From Warburgia ugandensis (taxonomy: Eukaryota > Streptophyta > Magnoliopsida > Canellales > Canellaceae), in NCBI GenBank assembly GCA_035236585.1, contig CP141135.1:6358001-6422000 (forward strand): a DNA stretch of 64,000 bases. Direction: 5' to 3'. Within the stretch, counting starts at the first letter, position 1. Every line of letters starts with the position of its first letter. The translations under genes and the position numbers were made by a program. This document shows, piece after piece, positions 10,918-25,900 of the stretch. The notes under the pieces were generated by a model. It was given only the letters and a program-made list of their open reading frames with translations, searched no databases and was not told the DNA's origin.

Positions 10918-13900
10918 CTGCACGCATGAGCAGTAAAATGATAGTTACTGATATAACTAGTTTCTATTCTGATGGATGCTTGTAATGACAATAAATAATG
11001 AGGAATTGTTGCATTAACTTACCGGTAGAAACACGAGGCCATGCAAGAACCCGATGAGGACCAGTGCAAGATACATTTGGAAATAATAGACCTAAAAAAA
11101 GGATTTTAAAATACAAAAGCTCCTGCAAGTGTAAGTCATGAGCCAGAAGAGAAGAAGGTAGTGTTACATACCACAAAGATTTCTGATCGTGAGAACCGTA
11201 AGACAATGACCCCTACGAGCTTTGTCAGTGTGATTCCACTGCAAATATACCAAGAATAGGAATTGAGATCATATCTCAATTGTAAGAAAGGGGATCAAGA
11301 ACAGTATTGCAAACAATATATACCTGACTAATACATGTGAGAAGTGGCATGTTCAATTCTTTGTAGTTTCTAAAACTTAAGCCATACTAATTTATTATCT
11401 TCAGCCATGATGAGATTCTTTTAATGCCTCCATTTATCTTGATGCTACATTGAAGTCAGCTGGTTGAAAGCCTAGTCTAAGGTTTCTGATCCACTTCTGT
11501 GAACCCTTGTGTCATCATCTTGCAGCGTAAGATTAACATTAAGCCAAATGCTCCCAGAACATTAGTCTTTCATGTGGTTGGCATAAAAAGAAAAATGAAA
11601 ATAGTAAGTTTACCTGAATACAGAAGCCCCCATGGTGCTAAGAGCTTCCCTTGCTCGTTGTCCTCTATCCCCATTGCTAACCTGTAGAAGAAGCACCGAG
11701 ATATAATTTGAACTGGATCAACTGATACTCTAACCATGAGAAAAGCCAGCATGCCAAATATATGTGAACAACTATGATATAGACAAAACCATTTGGAGTC
11801 ATCTACAAGCAAGATTCACCATAGAGAGAGTCATCTACAACAAACAAAATCTCGAGTCTGGGATAACTCTGCCTTGTTCTGGCGCCATATGTACACTGAT
11901 ATTCTAGAAATTCTTATCTAAACATGCTTAATCTGCAACTGCAGTTTTGCAGTACTACATTGGCTATGCATCCATTTTGACCCAGTCATTTTGAATATTC
12001 CTAAATGTTTCCAGTCAAGAGTGTCCAGATACAAAATCAGAATCAAAATGGACGAGGATCCTCATCTATTTTACAAAAGTGAAAAGTAACTAAGTAGATG
12101 ACATATACACATTAATATCCGGAAATTCTTATCTAACCATGCTCAATCTGCAAAGTGATTTTGCAGTAGTAAATTGGCCATTCTGCATCCATTTTGACCC
12201 AGTCATTTTGCATATTCCAAAATATTTCAGATCAAGAGTGTCCAGATACAAAATCAGGATTGCAATGGACGAGGGTCCTCATCTATTTACCATATGCAGA
12301 CTGATTTTACAAAAGTAAAAACTAACTAAATTGGTGATGATCTCAGAGAAATGTTATGGAAAAAGCCACTCAAGAGTGTCCAGATGTAGATGTGATCAAT
12401 ACATAGAGACTGCAGATATTTTATTTGTAAGACCAGGAAGAAGAAGACACTAAATGAAGAACATTTGTTGGGACTTGGGACAATGGTAACATCTATGGGC
12501 AAGTAAATGCTGCTCCTGCATAAAGAACGAGATGATAAATTTTGCAGTCGATAGTAGGGGATGCTATACTAGAAAACGATGAGAAAGCAAGTCATGGAAA
12601 TGGAATATTAGAATGCACAAGTGATATGATGATTGGAATGAGGAGCAGGGTAAATTTGCTTGTCGTATGGAACTTTGGCAATGTTGTCTGACTGCAACTT
12701 TGAGGAGCATGAGAAGAGACAGGAGAGTCCAAATTTTATCATGTTTACAGATTCAAGAGTTGAAGGAATTAGAAGTGTTTTCAACAAAATATTGTGTTTA
12801 CATGAATAAAGATTCAAATGTGAAATCATAGCTTAGAAGATGATGCAGGATGAACAGTCAAAACAGACTAGGTAATGTTAATGAGAGATTGGTCTGAGAT
12901 CATAAGTGTTTTTCTGTATCAACTGATACCAAAAATTTGTAAGTTTTAAAAGATTTATCATTTTCAAAAAGTTTAGATAATTAATCGGCATCTTCCATCT
13001 TGTGAAACTTTATGGACGAAGGCCGCATAGTCAGAAGAATCACTCTGCAGTTCCAGTTGCCATATTTAGAAATTTGGTCAACATACAGTTTCATACCATT
13101 TTATGCCATAAAAGTAAAATATTCCAGACAATGCAGCCTTAGGAGGTAACCAGCAATTCAATTTCCCCATCAATGGAAAATTTTGATGTCAGCTAAGATA
13201 TTAATAATCATAAAGCCCCAAGCAATGGCAGCAGGGAAATCTTCTATAAGAGCAGATTGCCAAATAAAGACGCAGGAAAGTACCTTCACTCGGCAGAAAG
13301 AAAAGAAAAAAGTAAATACCCATATATAAATATATATATATATATATATCATCATCATCATCACCTTATCCCAATTAGGGTGAATGAAGTGTGAGCCAAT
13401 AAATTGAGTCAACCCTCCTCTCTCTCTTCCTTCTGCACCCACTTTACCTATAGGGCCTTCCTTTGTAATTTTGTTTGGGTTATATCAGTCTCCACTTGCT
13501 ACTTGCCTAGGTATAACGACAAAGGAAGTTGAGGGCAAGGACTCACAGATAAACTGGTTGCAGGCTCAGTCATGATGATAATATATATATATATATATAT
13601 ATTGCCGATCCCTAAACTGGTTGCAGGCTCACATATAAACTGGTTGAATGAAGTTCCTTTGTAATTTTGTCTGGGTTATATCAGTCTCCACTTGCTACTT
13701 GCCTAGGTATAACGACAAAGGAAGTTGAGGGCAAGGACTCACAGATAAACTGGTTGCAGGCTCAGTCATGATGATAATATATATATATATATTATCATCA
13801 TGACTGAGCCTGCAACCAGTTTATCTGTGAGTCCTTGCCCTCAACTTCCTTTGTCGTTATACCTAGGCAAGTAGCAAGCGGAGACTGATATAACCCAAAC

Positions 13901-16900
13901 AAAATTACAAAGGAAGGCCCTATAGGTAAAGTGGGTGCAGAAGGAAGAGAGAGAGGAGGTTGACTCAATTTATTGGCTCACACTTCATTCAACCATATCG
14001 AACCATATGGATGTTATGTTCTTTTCCTCATCTTGAACTAAATTGCAGATTTGAGTAGTAAATGATGCAAACACCTACCAGTGACTGACGAGAGGCATCC
14101 TAAAATGGCATTATGGCTATTCTGAACTAGTTCACATGTTAACTTAGACAATGTTATTTATATGTTGATTTATCTTTAGAATATATAGAACCCAGAAATA
14201 TCTAAGCACGTTTGAGGAGCCTTACCATCCTTTTCATGTTTATTAGAAGGAAATATCAAGTTAAGGTGGGGCCTTATTCTATCTTTTTCAATACATAAAT
14301 TTCATAGCCAAAAAAAACCTATGAGGACTTCTTCCAAATCAATTCTAGAAACTTGATATACAAATTGACATGTGTATCCAGATCAATTCAATAGAAGGCA
14401 ACAGATTGCGACATCTGTGATAATATAAAACATAACTACTATCTATACGGACCATAATGAATGAGTAAAATGGATACTAAATTGAAGAACATCATTATCC
14501 CATAAGGTACATGAATATGATAAATATTATACAGTGAAAGAAGAATCAAATATACCCACCGAGAAAGCATGTGTTATATGCACGCAGAACTCAACAGCAA
14601 TCCCTATTGACATTACAAGGTTTACGACAGAAACAGCATTGAGTTGGATCTCCAAAATTGCCATTACACCCTGCATCCTCCAAACATGTAAGCAGAAAAA
14701 GGTAAAGATAATAAATTATAAAAGATAATATGAATATTAGAAAACCTGGAAATGAGAGAACCCACTGGCATGCTGACCCAATTAACACCAAGTAAAAGAG
14801 TATTTTTATTTATCAAGTTTTTCACATTTTCCAAACTTTCTTTGAACAGTTAAGGCAAGAAAAGGCCATCCGAGCATCCAAAACAAAGTAAGATCGCCAC
14901 TCTGCTGCCAAAAGAATTTCTTTCTTTTTTTTCCCAGTGGAAATAGTAACTTAAGTTGTCAAAAGAACATAGAGGGAACTAAAGAAAGGCATCACGTTGA
15001 AATTTTTATTTCACATAGCAACAGAATGAAGGAAGCCATGGTGCAATGGTAGAGTTAATGTCGTGTGACCTAGAGGTTTGAGGCGTGGAAGCAGCCTCTT
15101 GCAAAAATGCAAGGTAAGGCTGCATTTGATAGACCCTTCATGGTCCGCTCCTTCCCCAGAGCTCTGTGCATCGGGCTGCCCTTTTTTGTTACATAGTATA
15201 AAAGGGCAGCCACGGTGCACGAAGCTCCCGCCTATGCAGCATCCGGGGAAGGGGCGGACCCCAAGGGCCTATAGTACGCAGCCTTTTGTTGCATACTATC
15301 TGAATTAAAAATTCATATATTACATTCAGAAACATATGAGCGGATTAAATCCAAAGCTGCCCATTCTTCATTGGTAACTATAAAAGGGGATAGCCTATAG
15401 TTTCACACTAAACATAAAGTTCTTATCTTCAGATGTTATTCTAGCCATAAGGATGTGAATATCATAGACTAGACAACCAAGACTCAAGCCCCTAGATCTG
15501 GTTGGATCTTCTCATAGAAACTTCAGTAAGTAATACTTTTAATATTGATCACATCCTTGTTTTAGTTTTCTATCTCTACAGAAGACCATCTATGTTGCAA
15601 GTAATGTAATAATTTGCTCATTAAGTCCAGGCAATACAAGTGTGCAAATTGTGGGTAATAAAGTTGAAATCTGGTTTACTTAAGTATGGCTGCATTTAAT
15701 GCCGAAGAAAAATTAAGTAAGAATACCATAGGTTAGTAGAAGAATTTCCTACCAAAAGATCCACAACAATCATTCCAATCACTAGCAAAATGATTGCAGA
15801 ACTCCATAAACTGCAGTCAGCACAGGAAACCAAATCAGCAAGAAGGTAAGTCCAGCATAAAAGAGATGCACACCATGAATCAATTAACAGGTACATCGTT
15901 TAACATACAAACAGCAATTGAAAAGGCTACAACTATCACTCGAGAGCAATAAAAGTAATACCAACCTGCACGTGATAAACAAGCAAACGACAAATACTGC
16001 ACCTGTAGAGATCCCAAATGAAAAGGTCAATAAATGCTAGAAGAAAGTGTCACCACAAAACATATGCTAATTTAATACAGACGCTTGTTGAGATACAAAA
16101 AGACAAGACCATTAAAGTATAATGAAGGAAAGGAAAGAAACCAATGTATCAAATTCATAAAAAATCACAATATTTGTTAAGAAGATCATAACAAGGAAAG
16201 CTTGAATGGAGGTTTTATGACACAAAAGCTAAAAACGAATGGGAGGCAACATTATGTCACAATATACATTAAGATCCGGGAAATCAGAAGATACACTTAA
16301 CAAATACATTCATATCCTATTTACAATATTTGGTCAATATCATACTTTGAAGTTTGAACATCAGATATATTTTGGTTAAAAGAATACTGATGAAATGTGA
16401 TACAAACTTGTTACCATAATGTGTCAGAGAAAGTAGGGAAGGTCATTAGTTCAGCATGAAGGTGTGCTAATTCAGTAATTCATAACCCATGATTCTCTAT
16501 CTTTCAGTTTTGGGAAAAAGGCATACTCTGGCTTCCAATAAGTGCTTATCCCCAAAGATGGATCCTCTGACCAAAAGGGAATATCAAAGAATATAAGTTC
16601 TTCCAAAAAGTCACAGATTGAGATGTACTGAACAAAGAGTGCCTAAGGTATTCAAGACCCATTCTTTCATAGCCAAAAATGAATAGATGGAACAAAGGCT
16701 GGCCTTTCTTGAGAACACTGCTACTAGCAACTAACTCAAATATGATTTTCAGGTGGTGCAGAGTTAAGTTTTTATAATGGTTGATCCGATGGATGCAAGA
16801 TTATTGCATAGCCTTTTCTTGAAAAAATGTAAATTCCATACCCCATAATAGAATCGGGATCTCTTGAAGAGGTTTATAAAGGTAATTTCATATTATCCAA

Positions 16901-19900
16901 ACAAGATTCACTTCCAACTTGAGGACTTTTATTTTAGGACATAAGAGGTGTATCCCATGTGGACATATGCCTGTCTCATTGTTTATTTATTCATTACTGT
17001 AGATGTTTGGCCTTCAATGCATATATCACAAATTAACCCGGTCTGCTAACTGAGTTATCGACATAGATCCTGGATACCATTGGTATTGGCAGTTAAAGAG
17101 CAGTCCTCTACCCTAAATTAAAAGCCAATTGGCAGGAGCTAACTACTGAGTCTGCTAATCGGGGTTCTTCAAGATCTGTTACCAGGTCATTTATCAAGCA
17201 ATAAAGAGTTGCAAACTTTCTTATGTCAAGTCTACCTTCATCTCTGTGAGTCACAAATTCAAGCACGCCTTTTCATGAGTCTAATCTGTTGGCGTTCTGC
17301 CATTGCTAAATCCAGCAGCATTACAAAAATACATGTTGGAAACAATAGATACAACCTGGTAAAGAGTTAGACAGTACATAGGAGTAAGACATTTAATTTT
17401 ATCCATTTTGTGCATATCTTAGGCTTATTAACATGGATTTTCCATAAAAACTTACATGTTGAATATAAGTGAGACACACTGATCTGACATAATACATTAG
17501 ATGTCTTTTTGTCTTTTCTGCAATTACATTGGCTTTAGGATGGAACAAGTGAGGTCCAAAGCTTCATGTACTACCAATTCACTTTATCATCCTCTTTCAA
17601 AAAGCATCTGTGCTTGAATGCTCTGGACTTAAACAGCTGAATTAGGAAAAGCTTTTCATGTGGAGTTCTTCAGATGTGAAGTTTCAACCTTTCAACTCTT
17701 GATACAAGATTTCAAATTATTGTCTTTATTTATCCAATTCTTCACTGGCAACATGAATTTTAAATGCTTTCCAAGAGTATTTTTTCATTTCTTATTTTTT
17801 CTCAGCTAATGCTATATAGAGAGACAATTGCATATATCTATGCACACACATAACAAGAGAGAGGGAGAGACTCATCTACGATAAACTGGAACAGATCAAC
17901 AGAAATACTGAATGCTGGTTCTGCTTAATATCCAGTTCTAGTATAATCCAGCAAAAAGTTGCTCTTCTTCAACCCTCATGCCCAACAAGATGCACAAAGG
18001 CCAAATGGAACTGAGTACTTCCACAAATTAGCAATGAAATTTATTTTCTGAACATCAACAGAACTGAACCTAATCATTATACTTAAAATAGCAAAAGAGC
18101 ATGGTTAATTGAAATCTTAACCGGAACATTCTCCCTTTCTATTAGGATGTAGAAACTGTCAATTTTACTCATAAAGATATCATATATCTAAGCACATAAA
18201 TTTCCTGCAATTCTCAAAGTTATATGGATGATAGAATACTAACCAAGACCCAGAGAAATATCAATCAATGCTGTCCTCCATATATCCAGGTATTGTTCAA
18301 AAAATATGTAAAATACTGAATAAGGGAAGATGTCAATCTGCATCACAGAAGCTATGTCAGTTTTGAGTGTCTGAAAATATTTTGTCACATAAACATAATA
18401 TGAGGATTAAGAGAGCAAGAGCACGGTCATGGTACTAAAAAGGTTTCTGTTTTGCAATATGTGCAAGCACAGGGTATAGAGATAGTACAGTAGGCCTTGT
18501 TCTTTTTTACTCACTTTTTCTTCCCAAGTCTTACTAGAAACTTAGCATTTTCGGGATTTGTGTCCTGTCTTGTGATAGTTTTTTGAAAATTTATGTGACA
18601 AGAGTCAGTTATCTAGAGCTGGCCCAACCATTTTCACTAAACAATACACTACCCTCACGATATGCTTGAGTTTACTTTACCTGAAAAAGTCAAGTTTTCC
18701 CAGTTTTGCTCGTGTAATTTCAACAAAATTGAAGCAAATATCTTTCACAGACTTGATTACGTTAATATTGTAGTTAGCTTTGGTCCAAGGTAAGCTGATA
18801 TGTTTCCCCCAGGAAAGATTGGATAGTTTATTGATCTCCCAACCCAAGATAGCTCTTTGTTTTTCCCATAATAGTTGTTCTATGAGTGGATTTCTCCCTC
18901 AACATCTTTCTGGCCACTTTATTGACCTCTTCAACAGAATTGATATCAAAATTGCTGCTTCTGACTATTTGGAATCACAATGCCTGGAAATGTGTCTGCT
19001 CCACACTGTGTATGACATAGATTCAAGGAGTGCCACCAGGATAAGTTTAAGGATGAAACAGAAGTTAGCTTGACAATCTTGGAAAGAAAATCCCCCCCAT
19101 CAGATGGTACTAACTAATTCATTTAAGGTGGGTTTTAGTTTGGTAAGCAATACTTCATTTGGGTGGTTGCAAGGTTTTATATAGGCCAGTTTCTATTCTC
19201 TTGTAGAAGTCTATGATATGCCAATATCCATAACTAAGTTGTAGGCTATACAGGTCTTAGAAAATGTAAGGCAGATCAACACTTGGGTTAATTATCATAC
19301 ACAATAAAGAGAAAGAAAGATAAAAGGACTGCCGCATGTTTGTCAGGTGGTTACTTTTATTAGACAAAAGGATTTGACAATCCAATTGATCGAATGGTTG
19401 GTTTATTCCTGACTAGAACGTACTAATCTTGATTTCCAACTAAATATATTTCATAAAAGAAGGTACAATTTAGAAATGATGAATGGATACCATAGTCATC
19501 CATTTTACTCAATTTAGTGAAGCCATGCTACAAGAGCATTAAGGTCTTGGGATCTATAAGTAATTATAGCTTACAGTCATATCATCATCATCATCATCAT
19601 CATCATCAAGACCTTATCCCAATTAGGGGTCGGCCACGTGAATCTTATTCCTCCATTCCACTCTATTAAATACCATGGCTTCATTTAGTCCCAAAGTTTT
19701 TAAATCTTTTCTCACCACTTCTATCCACGTTCTTTTGGGCCTTCCCGTTGCCCTTTTAGAACCTTCAACTTGTATTACCTCACTCCTTCTAACTGGTGCC
19801 ATTGTTGGCCTCCTTTGAACATGTCCAAACCATCTAAGTCTAATCTCCCTCATCTTGTTACCTATTGGTGCTATCCCTAATTGGTGGTATCAATATGTGG

Positions 19901-22900
19901 TATCAATGTGTAATACAAACAAATACATCATAGTGCTTTTCTTCCCATCCTAGTGGTAAAAAGCCAATGCTTATTATAAAGAAAGATGCCAACTAGAAAT
20001 TGGAAAAGTCACTTTTCTAAGAAAGTTTTGTTAGTTACCTTCAACGAGTCTGACACCCTTGAGCTGAATTCTCGTGCTGCTTGCATTGAATTTACATAGT
20101 CTCTCTGAAATATAACCCCGCAGATGAAATGCAGGTGGGACAATTAAGACAAATGAAGGAATAATAACATACCAATAACATTTTAGCTTAAATTAGCTTA
20201 AAATAAAACTGTACTTGCTTATTAAGTGGCGTATGATATGTGCGGAATTCTGAGGCCTGTATAACACCACTCTCATAACCTGATAAAGGGATATATTGGT
20301 AAGAAATCACCCAAAAGGTACCTAGAATTTAAGATTCCTACTGTGAACAAGAACATATGGTTAAATATCCACATTATCACAGTAAAATTTTAAGTTTTCA
20401 ATCAACTTACAGAACAAAGATCACATACCATGGAGATCCACGCTGCTACTGTAAGCTCCATGACCTCCCTTGGCACAATCAGCAGAGGGCAATGCATTGA
20501 GAAACCAGGGAAGTTTATCCCTGAACTGTGCTGTAGACGGACGACCTTTATTCAGATCTGAGTTAAGGAAGCACTGGAATCACCAGAAAAGTTAGTTCTC
20601 TTTGGAAAACCTTTTGCTCTAAAGTTCAAAAGTCTTATACCAAGAAAAATGAAGTGATAAGTAACATATCTATGCATCATGATGCCAATTATAGTACATA
20701 CAAAATTGTCTCAAACTCTTGAAGGAGTATTACCGTTGTACAATCTTTGCAAACACCACCTATTCCACATGAGTCTTCACCAGGAGGACAGCATGGAGGC
20801 TGAAGAAGACAATAGGTTGATTGCGGTAAGTATAAATCAGCTAGAACAACTTACAAGAGATGAAAATAATGAACAACCACATAACAGCAACACTGAATCA
20901 CGGAATTATGTCATGCCCAAGAACACCATCTACTTTATTCACATCAAGCAAGCTGACCTAAGCATGGCTTAAGTTTCACTTGCCCCAAAAGTTAAAGAAA
21001 GAAAGAAAAACAAATTCGTCTGAATTAGATCAAAGTCAACTCATTTTGTCATGACTAGGCCAGCACCTCTTTCTGTGGCTAGGTAATGGAAGAGAAACAT
21101 GAAAAAATGGTGAATGGACTTGATCAAGCCCGTCATCACCATATTCCACTAGCTAGAAAACAAAACAGAAATAAAGGCTACTGGTGAGCTGTGCAGTTTT
21201 TATCTGAGTCTCTGTGATTTAGAAACCTTCCAGCATGGATCTGAGTCTATACCAAAGTCAATTGACTTGATCATGACTGACGCCAGCATCTCCACATTCC
21301 ATTAGCTAGCCAAGGAAGACAAAACATGGAAAAAATGTTATTTATGCTGTCTAGTTTGAGCTGAGTTTCTATGGTTATAATATGTAATAACCTGCCAGTA
21401 CATTTCATGAGAAATTCAATTACTCAGTTGTCAACTCTGTTCCAGTTGGCATTCCACTTTTTAATTTTGGAACAGATCATACTGGTAGTCTGCTATGAAG
21501 ACAGAAATTCATCTCAAATCACGCCAACTATGCAAGCAATACTGTCACCCCTTAGGGGGAAATAACTATGGTCTAAGCTTCAATTGTTATCCCACATAGT
21601 TTGTCTTCAAGCTGTATCAAAATGATTTCAAGGAAAATTATGCATCTGGGTAACAACAAAAAAAGGCTTTAATTACAGATAATAATGGCTTCTGATCTTC
21701 ATTTCATAGACAGAAAATTAGCAGACAATCCAGAGTACTTAAAATGGATCATTTGTTGTAAGACAAAAAGATCAAGGATAAGGTGGTGTTGCAAAACAAG
21801 CTGAAATGCTGGAGTCCAAATTTCTGACCTGATCATCTGGGGGACAATAAGTTCCATTCGTAAACTTGCGACAGCAACCAAAGGCTTCTGGAGATAGCCA
21901 TACAAGAAAGTCATCCAGCCATGAAGCAGCTGGCTTTGCAATGTAACTTGATTGTGGCGACATGGATGCTCTTGATATCTGCATATGTAAAAACATAAAA
22001 AAAAGTGACATTTCAAAAACTATGCATGCAACTCCTCTTCATGACATAGAAGTTACAGCAACTGTTAATTCAATCATTATGCAATTCTGGCCACTAACTA
22101 GAATTTCAATCTTTATTAAATACACATGTTTGTGGAGATGGATGAGTGGCAAGACAAGAAAGGATAGAATTAGGGAGGAAAACATTAGAATAAACTTAGG
22201 AGTAACTCCAGTAGGTAACAAGATGAGGGAGATTAGACTTAGATGGTTTGGACATATCTAATGGAGACCAAAATTGGCACCGGTTAGAAGGAGCGAGGCA
22301 ATGCAAGTAGAAGGTCCTAAAAGGGCAAGGGGAATGCCCAAAAGGATGTGGATAGAAGTGGTGAGAAATTTTTTTTAAACTTTGGGACTAAATGAAGCCG
22401 TATACTTAATAGAGGGGAATGGAGGAACAAGATTCATGTAGCCAACCCCTAATTTGCATAAGGTCTTGATGATGATGACAATGATTAAATACACATGTTT
22501 TAGATAAATAGGTGAGGCATTAGCAACAGCCAAAGTATAATACCTCATTTAAAAGAGAGTTAGAATCACATTGGCTGATGGAACATAACTGGTTTGTATG
22601 CCTTGATTCCGAGCTGGAAATGGTGAAAAGAATAATTAGCACTCCCAAATGGAAACACAGAATGATGATGGCAGTTAAACCATATTTTACTCGGTATTTT
22701 GGATGAAAGAATCAAAATTATATAATGGGAACTGACGTTTTTACAGTACCTATAATTGTAGTTCTTCACCACAAAATATAATGGTGGTCCTACTCGGAGG
22801 TACTCAGAAACATTACTGAAATAACCCTGCAAGCAAATGACAGTTTTATAAAGCTGTAGAGAATAAAAATAACCAAGACAACATGAACGAAAAGAACACA

Positions 22901-25900
22901 ATGTAATTGCATTAGAAACATGAAAAAGAAAATTGAAAAAAGAAATCTACCTGGAGATATGAGTCCCGTGGAAGAACAATCTGTTGTTCTAAACCAGGTT
23001 GAATCCTCGTACATAATGCCTGTAAGTGTGAAAAGAAAGGGTAGCAATATATAAGACCATACTAGAAATACAGGTAAACCACATATTCTTTTAGTCATGG
23101 GAAAAATGGTCCAAAGACACCCTTTTCTTTTGGGAATGTTAGATGTGCAAACCTGTGAGCAGCCTCAAACCCGTGACCTACCACCGGAGAGGCTCCTTCT
23201 TGCACCACTGTGCTAGAAGGTCTTTCTGGGTCCCAAAAGAACTTCTAGAACTTGAACAGCAAACTAGATATAATATTGACTTGTCACATTCATATAGTTT
23301 CGAATCTTCCACAACTTTTATACCAAAAGGAGATATTATTCAAGGTGACTGAGGGGTCACAAAAGATAAGAGAACTGCTGCTACTGTAATTTGTTACAAG
23401 AGATGCTACACTACCAGCTAGTAATTTTATATTTTTATTTATTGATGTGTTATATTGTGGGTCCTAGCTAATATTCAGTTTTGTAATTAGTCTTTTCTCG
23501 AAGCTAGTTGAAGAATAATTTTCTTTAAGTAAGTTGTGAGTAATGTATAATTAGAAATGCATTCCCAAATACTCTTGATTGGGAATTCAAAAACAACCAT
23601 TATCAGTGAGACTCTTGTTATTTCTATAGGAGTCTAGCATAGAAAACTTAATAGTCTAGTCTAGGTTTGACCATTTCAGTCTATATATGGACTGCCCAGG
23701 TGAGTATTTTAAGAGAGTGTAATCTGAAAATTGAAGTTTATTTCTAACAGATTGAGATTGAACAGTTCTGTAATTCATCTCTGTACTACTGGGGATGCAA
23801 TGTTGATCTTTCTAGTCTTATTCTTCTAGTGTATACTAGTTTTCCCAGCCATTTTTTTTTTACATTTTATGGACTGCTGTCTTTCCCAGTTCTCTTGCAG
23901 CCTTAATGGATTCATGTATTGCATCAGTTGGTACTGCAGCAGGCCAAGGTTTGTACAGTAATCTTGCATCTCATGGCTCCACATAGACAACAAAAGCAAG
24001 GTGCTTCTGTTGCTGCAGTATTCATAGGAAGAAATCTGAGAATTGGGGAGGCAAGTAGAAGCCCTTACCAGCTTAGTGCGAACAAAATCTGAGATCCATG
24101 GTGATGACCATGCTGGATCTTAAGAGGAATTTGAGAACCTGAATCAGGAATGTGCTTAGCATCGGGAGTGATCTGTTTGGTATGATGGAAAATGGGGATT
24201 TTTCTTTTCTATTTGTTGGTCCTGGAACATGGCTTAGAAGAACAACAAGAAGAAAAAGACGGCAATGCACAACAGAGGGGAGGCAAGTAGGAGCCCTAAC
24301 TAGCTTGGTGTGAACAGAATCTCAGATCCATGGTGACGACGACGATGGATCTGAGGTATTTGAGAACCTGATTCAGGATTGTGCCTCGCACAGGGAGCCA
24401 TCTGTTTGTGATGACAGCAAAGAGGAGAGTGGTATACCCAAAATGATATATCTTGAACTTAGATGAAAGGAAACTGCAACTGTTGATGGAGAAATAGGAA
24501 TAGGAAAAGGAAACTACACTGGGCTATTTGTTGCAGTTGACTAATATGACAAAAGTTGAAGGCAACTAAAAGCTCCTTGTGTCACAAAATACTGTAAAAC
24601 TTTCCAGATAACAATTTAAGAGATGATTCAAGTCTTTTATTGACCAATTTCTCAATTTGATCATGAATGAATAGGCAAAATTTCTTGAAAATGGTTGAAT
24701 CATAGCAACCAAAAGACTCCAATGATGCTAGAAAGGCATGCCACCAGACACCTGAAAAGCTAAGATATTATTGTGGGTTGAGCAGATAGCAACTGCTTCC
24801 CGGCATCTGGGAATCGCCAAACAAGTGAGAGATGAATGCTTCACATGGACTACATTATTTCCCATCCCTAATTTAGTCTCAAGATGAAATGTATAATTGG
24901 CATATAAATAATATGTGAAACACTGAAAAGGTTGAAAACTGAGAGAAGGATTCCTCACAGAAAACAGAAGGCACGTGCACTGAACAAACTGAAAATCCTT
25001 ATAGTCTAGGACATAATGTGAAAATTGATGTGTCATAGTTACACAACCATTCGTAGGTGCTTCAACACTTAATGCTGGTGCTTTGCTAGATCAAGTTCAG
25101 AATTTCCATGCAATTGGCATTTCCGAGGCTACATATCGATCAGGTAATATATCACTATCAACGCTTAATGCCTGTTTGGTCAGCAGGAAATGAACAAAAA
25201 GAGATTTCTACAGAAAAAGGAATTCTCCATGGAAAGTATTTTATGCCGTCAAATTGAATTATGTCAAAAAACCCCAAAAATCTTACGTGGCCCAAAATTT
25301 TTGGGTCTTTGGTGGAAGCAATTTGAAGGAATAAAATGCTTAGCATGGAGATTCCTTTATGCATGGAAATCAATTTCTGTCCATTTCTGCCAACCAAAGA
25401 GGCCCTTAGACCATGGTAGGGAAATCTCTGAATCACAAACTGTGAACTGAATAAGGCAAGATGCTTGCTTATATTTCATTGTAGGCATTATTTTTTACAC
25501 ATCCATAGGTTATAGGTTAGTCTCTACACAGAATCACCCCATTGCAACTGGCTTAATTAAAGCTATTAAAAAGAAAGAAACAAATGCAGGAACCTACAAG
25601 AATATCCAAGGATTTAGAGTGACTTACAATGCTTGCAAAAGCAAAAGCAACGAAAGCAGCAACAACAACAATTTTAACTCCCCAAAGGCCAAGAAGAGGG
25701 GCATGGACTTCCTGCAAGACAAAACATGAATGTTAAACTAGTGCGGAGAGAGGAAAGAGATGGTTTACATAAAATGCCTTTCCTCCAGTTAAAACCAAAG
25801 CATGACAAAAATAGTTTTGAGGTTTCCTAGAAATTCACCCCTGCATAGCTTAATCCACCTCTGGATTGGACTGAGCAACGATGACATATTACATGAATGA

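Noticed and set aside
18780..19073. 97-codon plus-strand ORF in NPC1 intron 31
   Set aside because: No recognisable motif; lies antisense within an intron.
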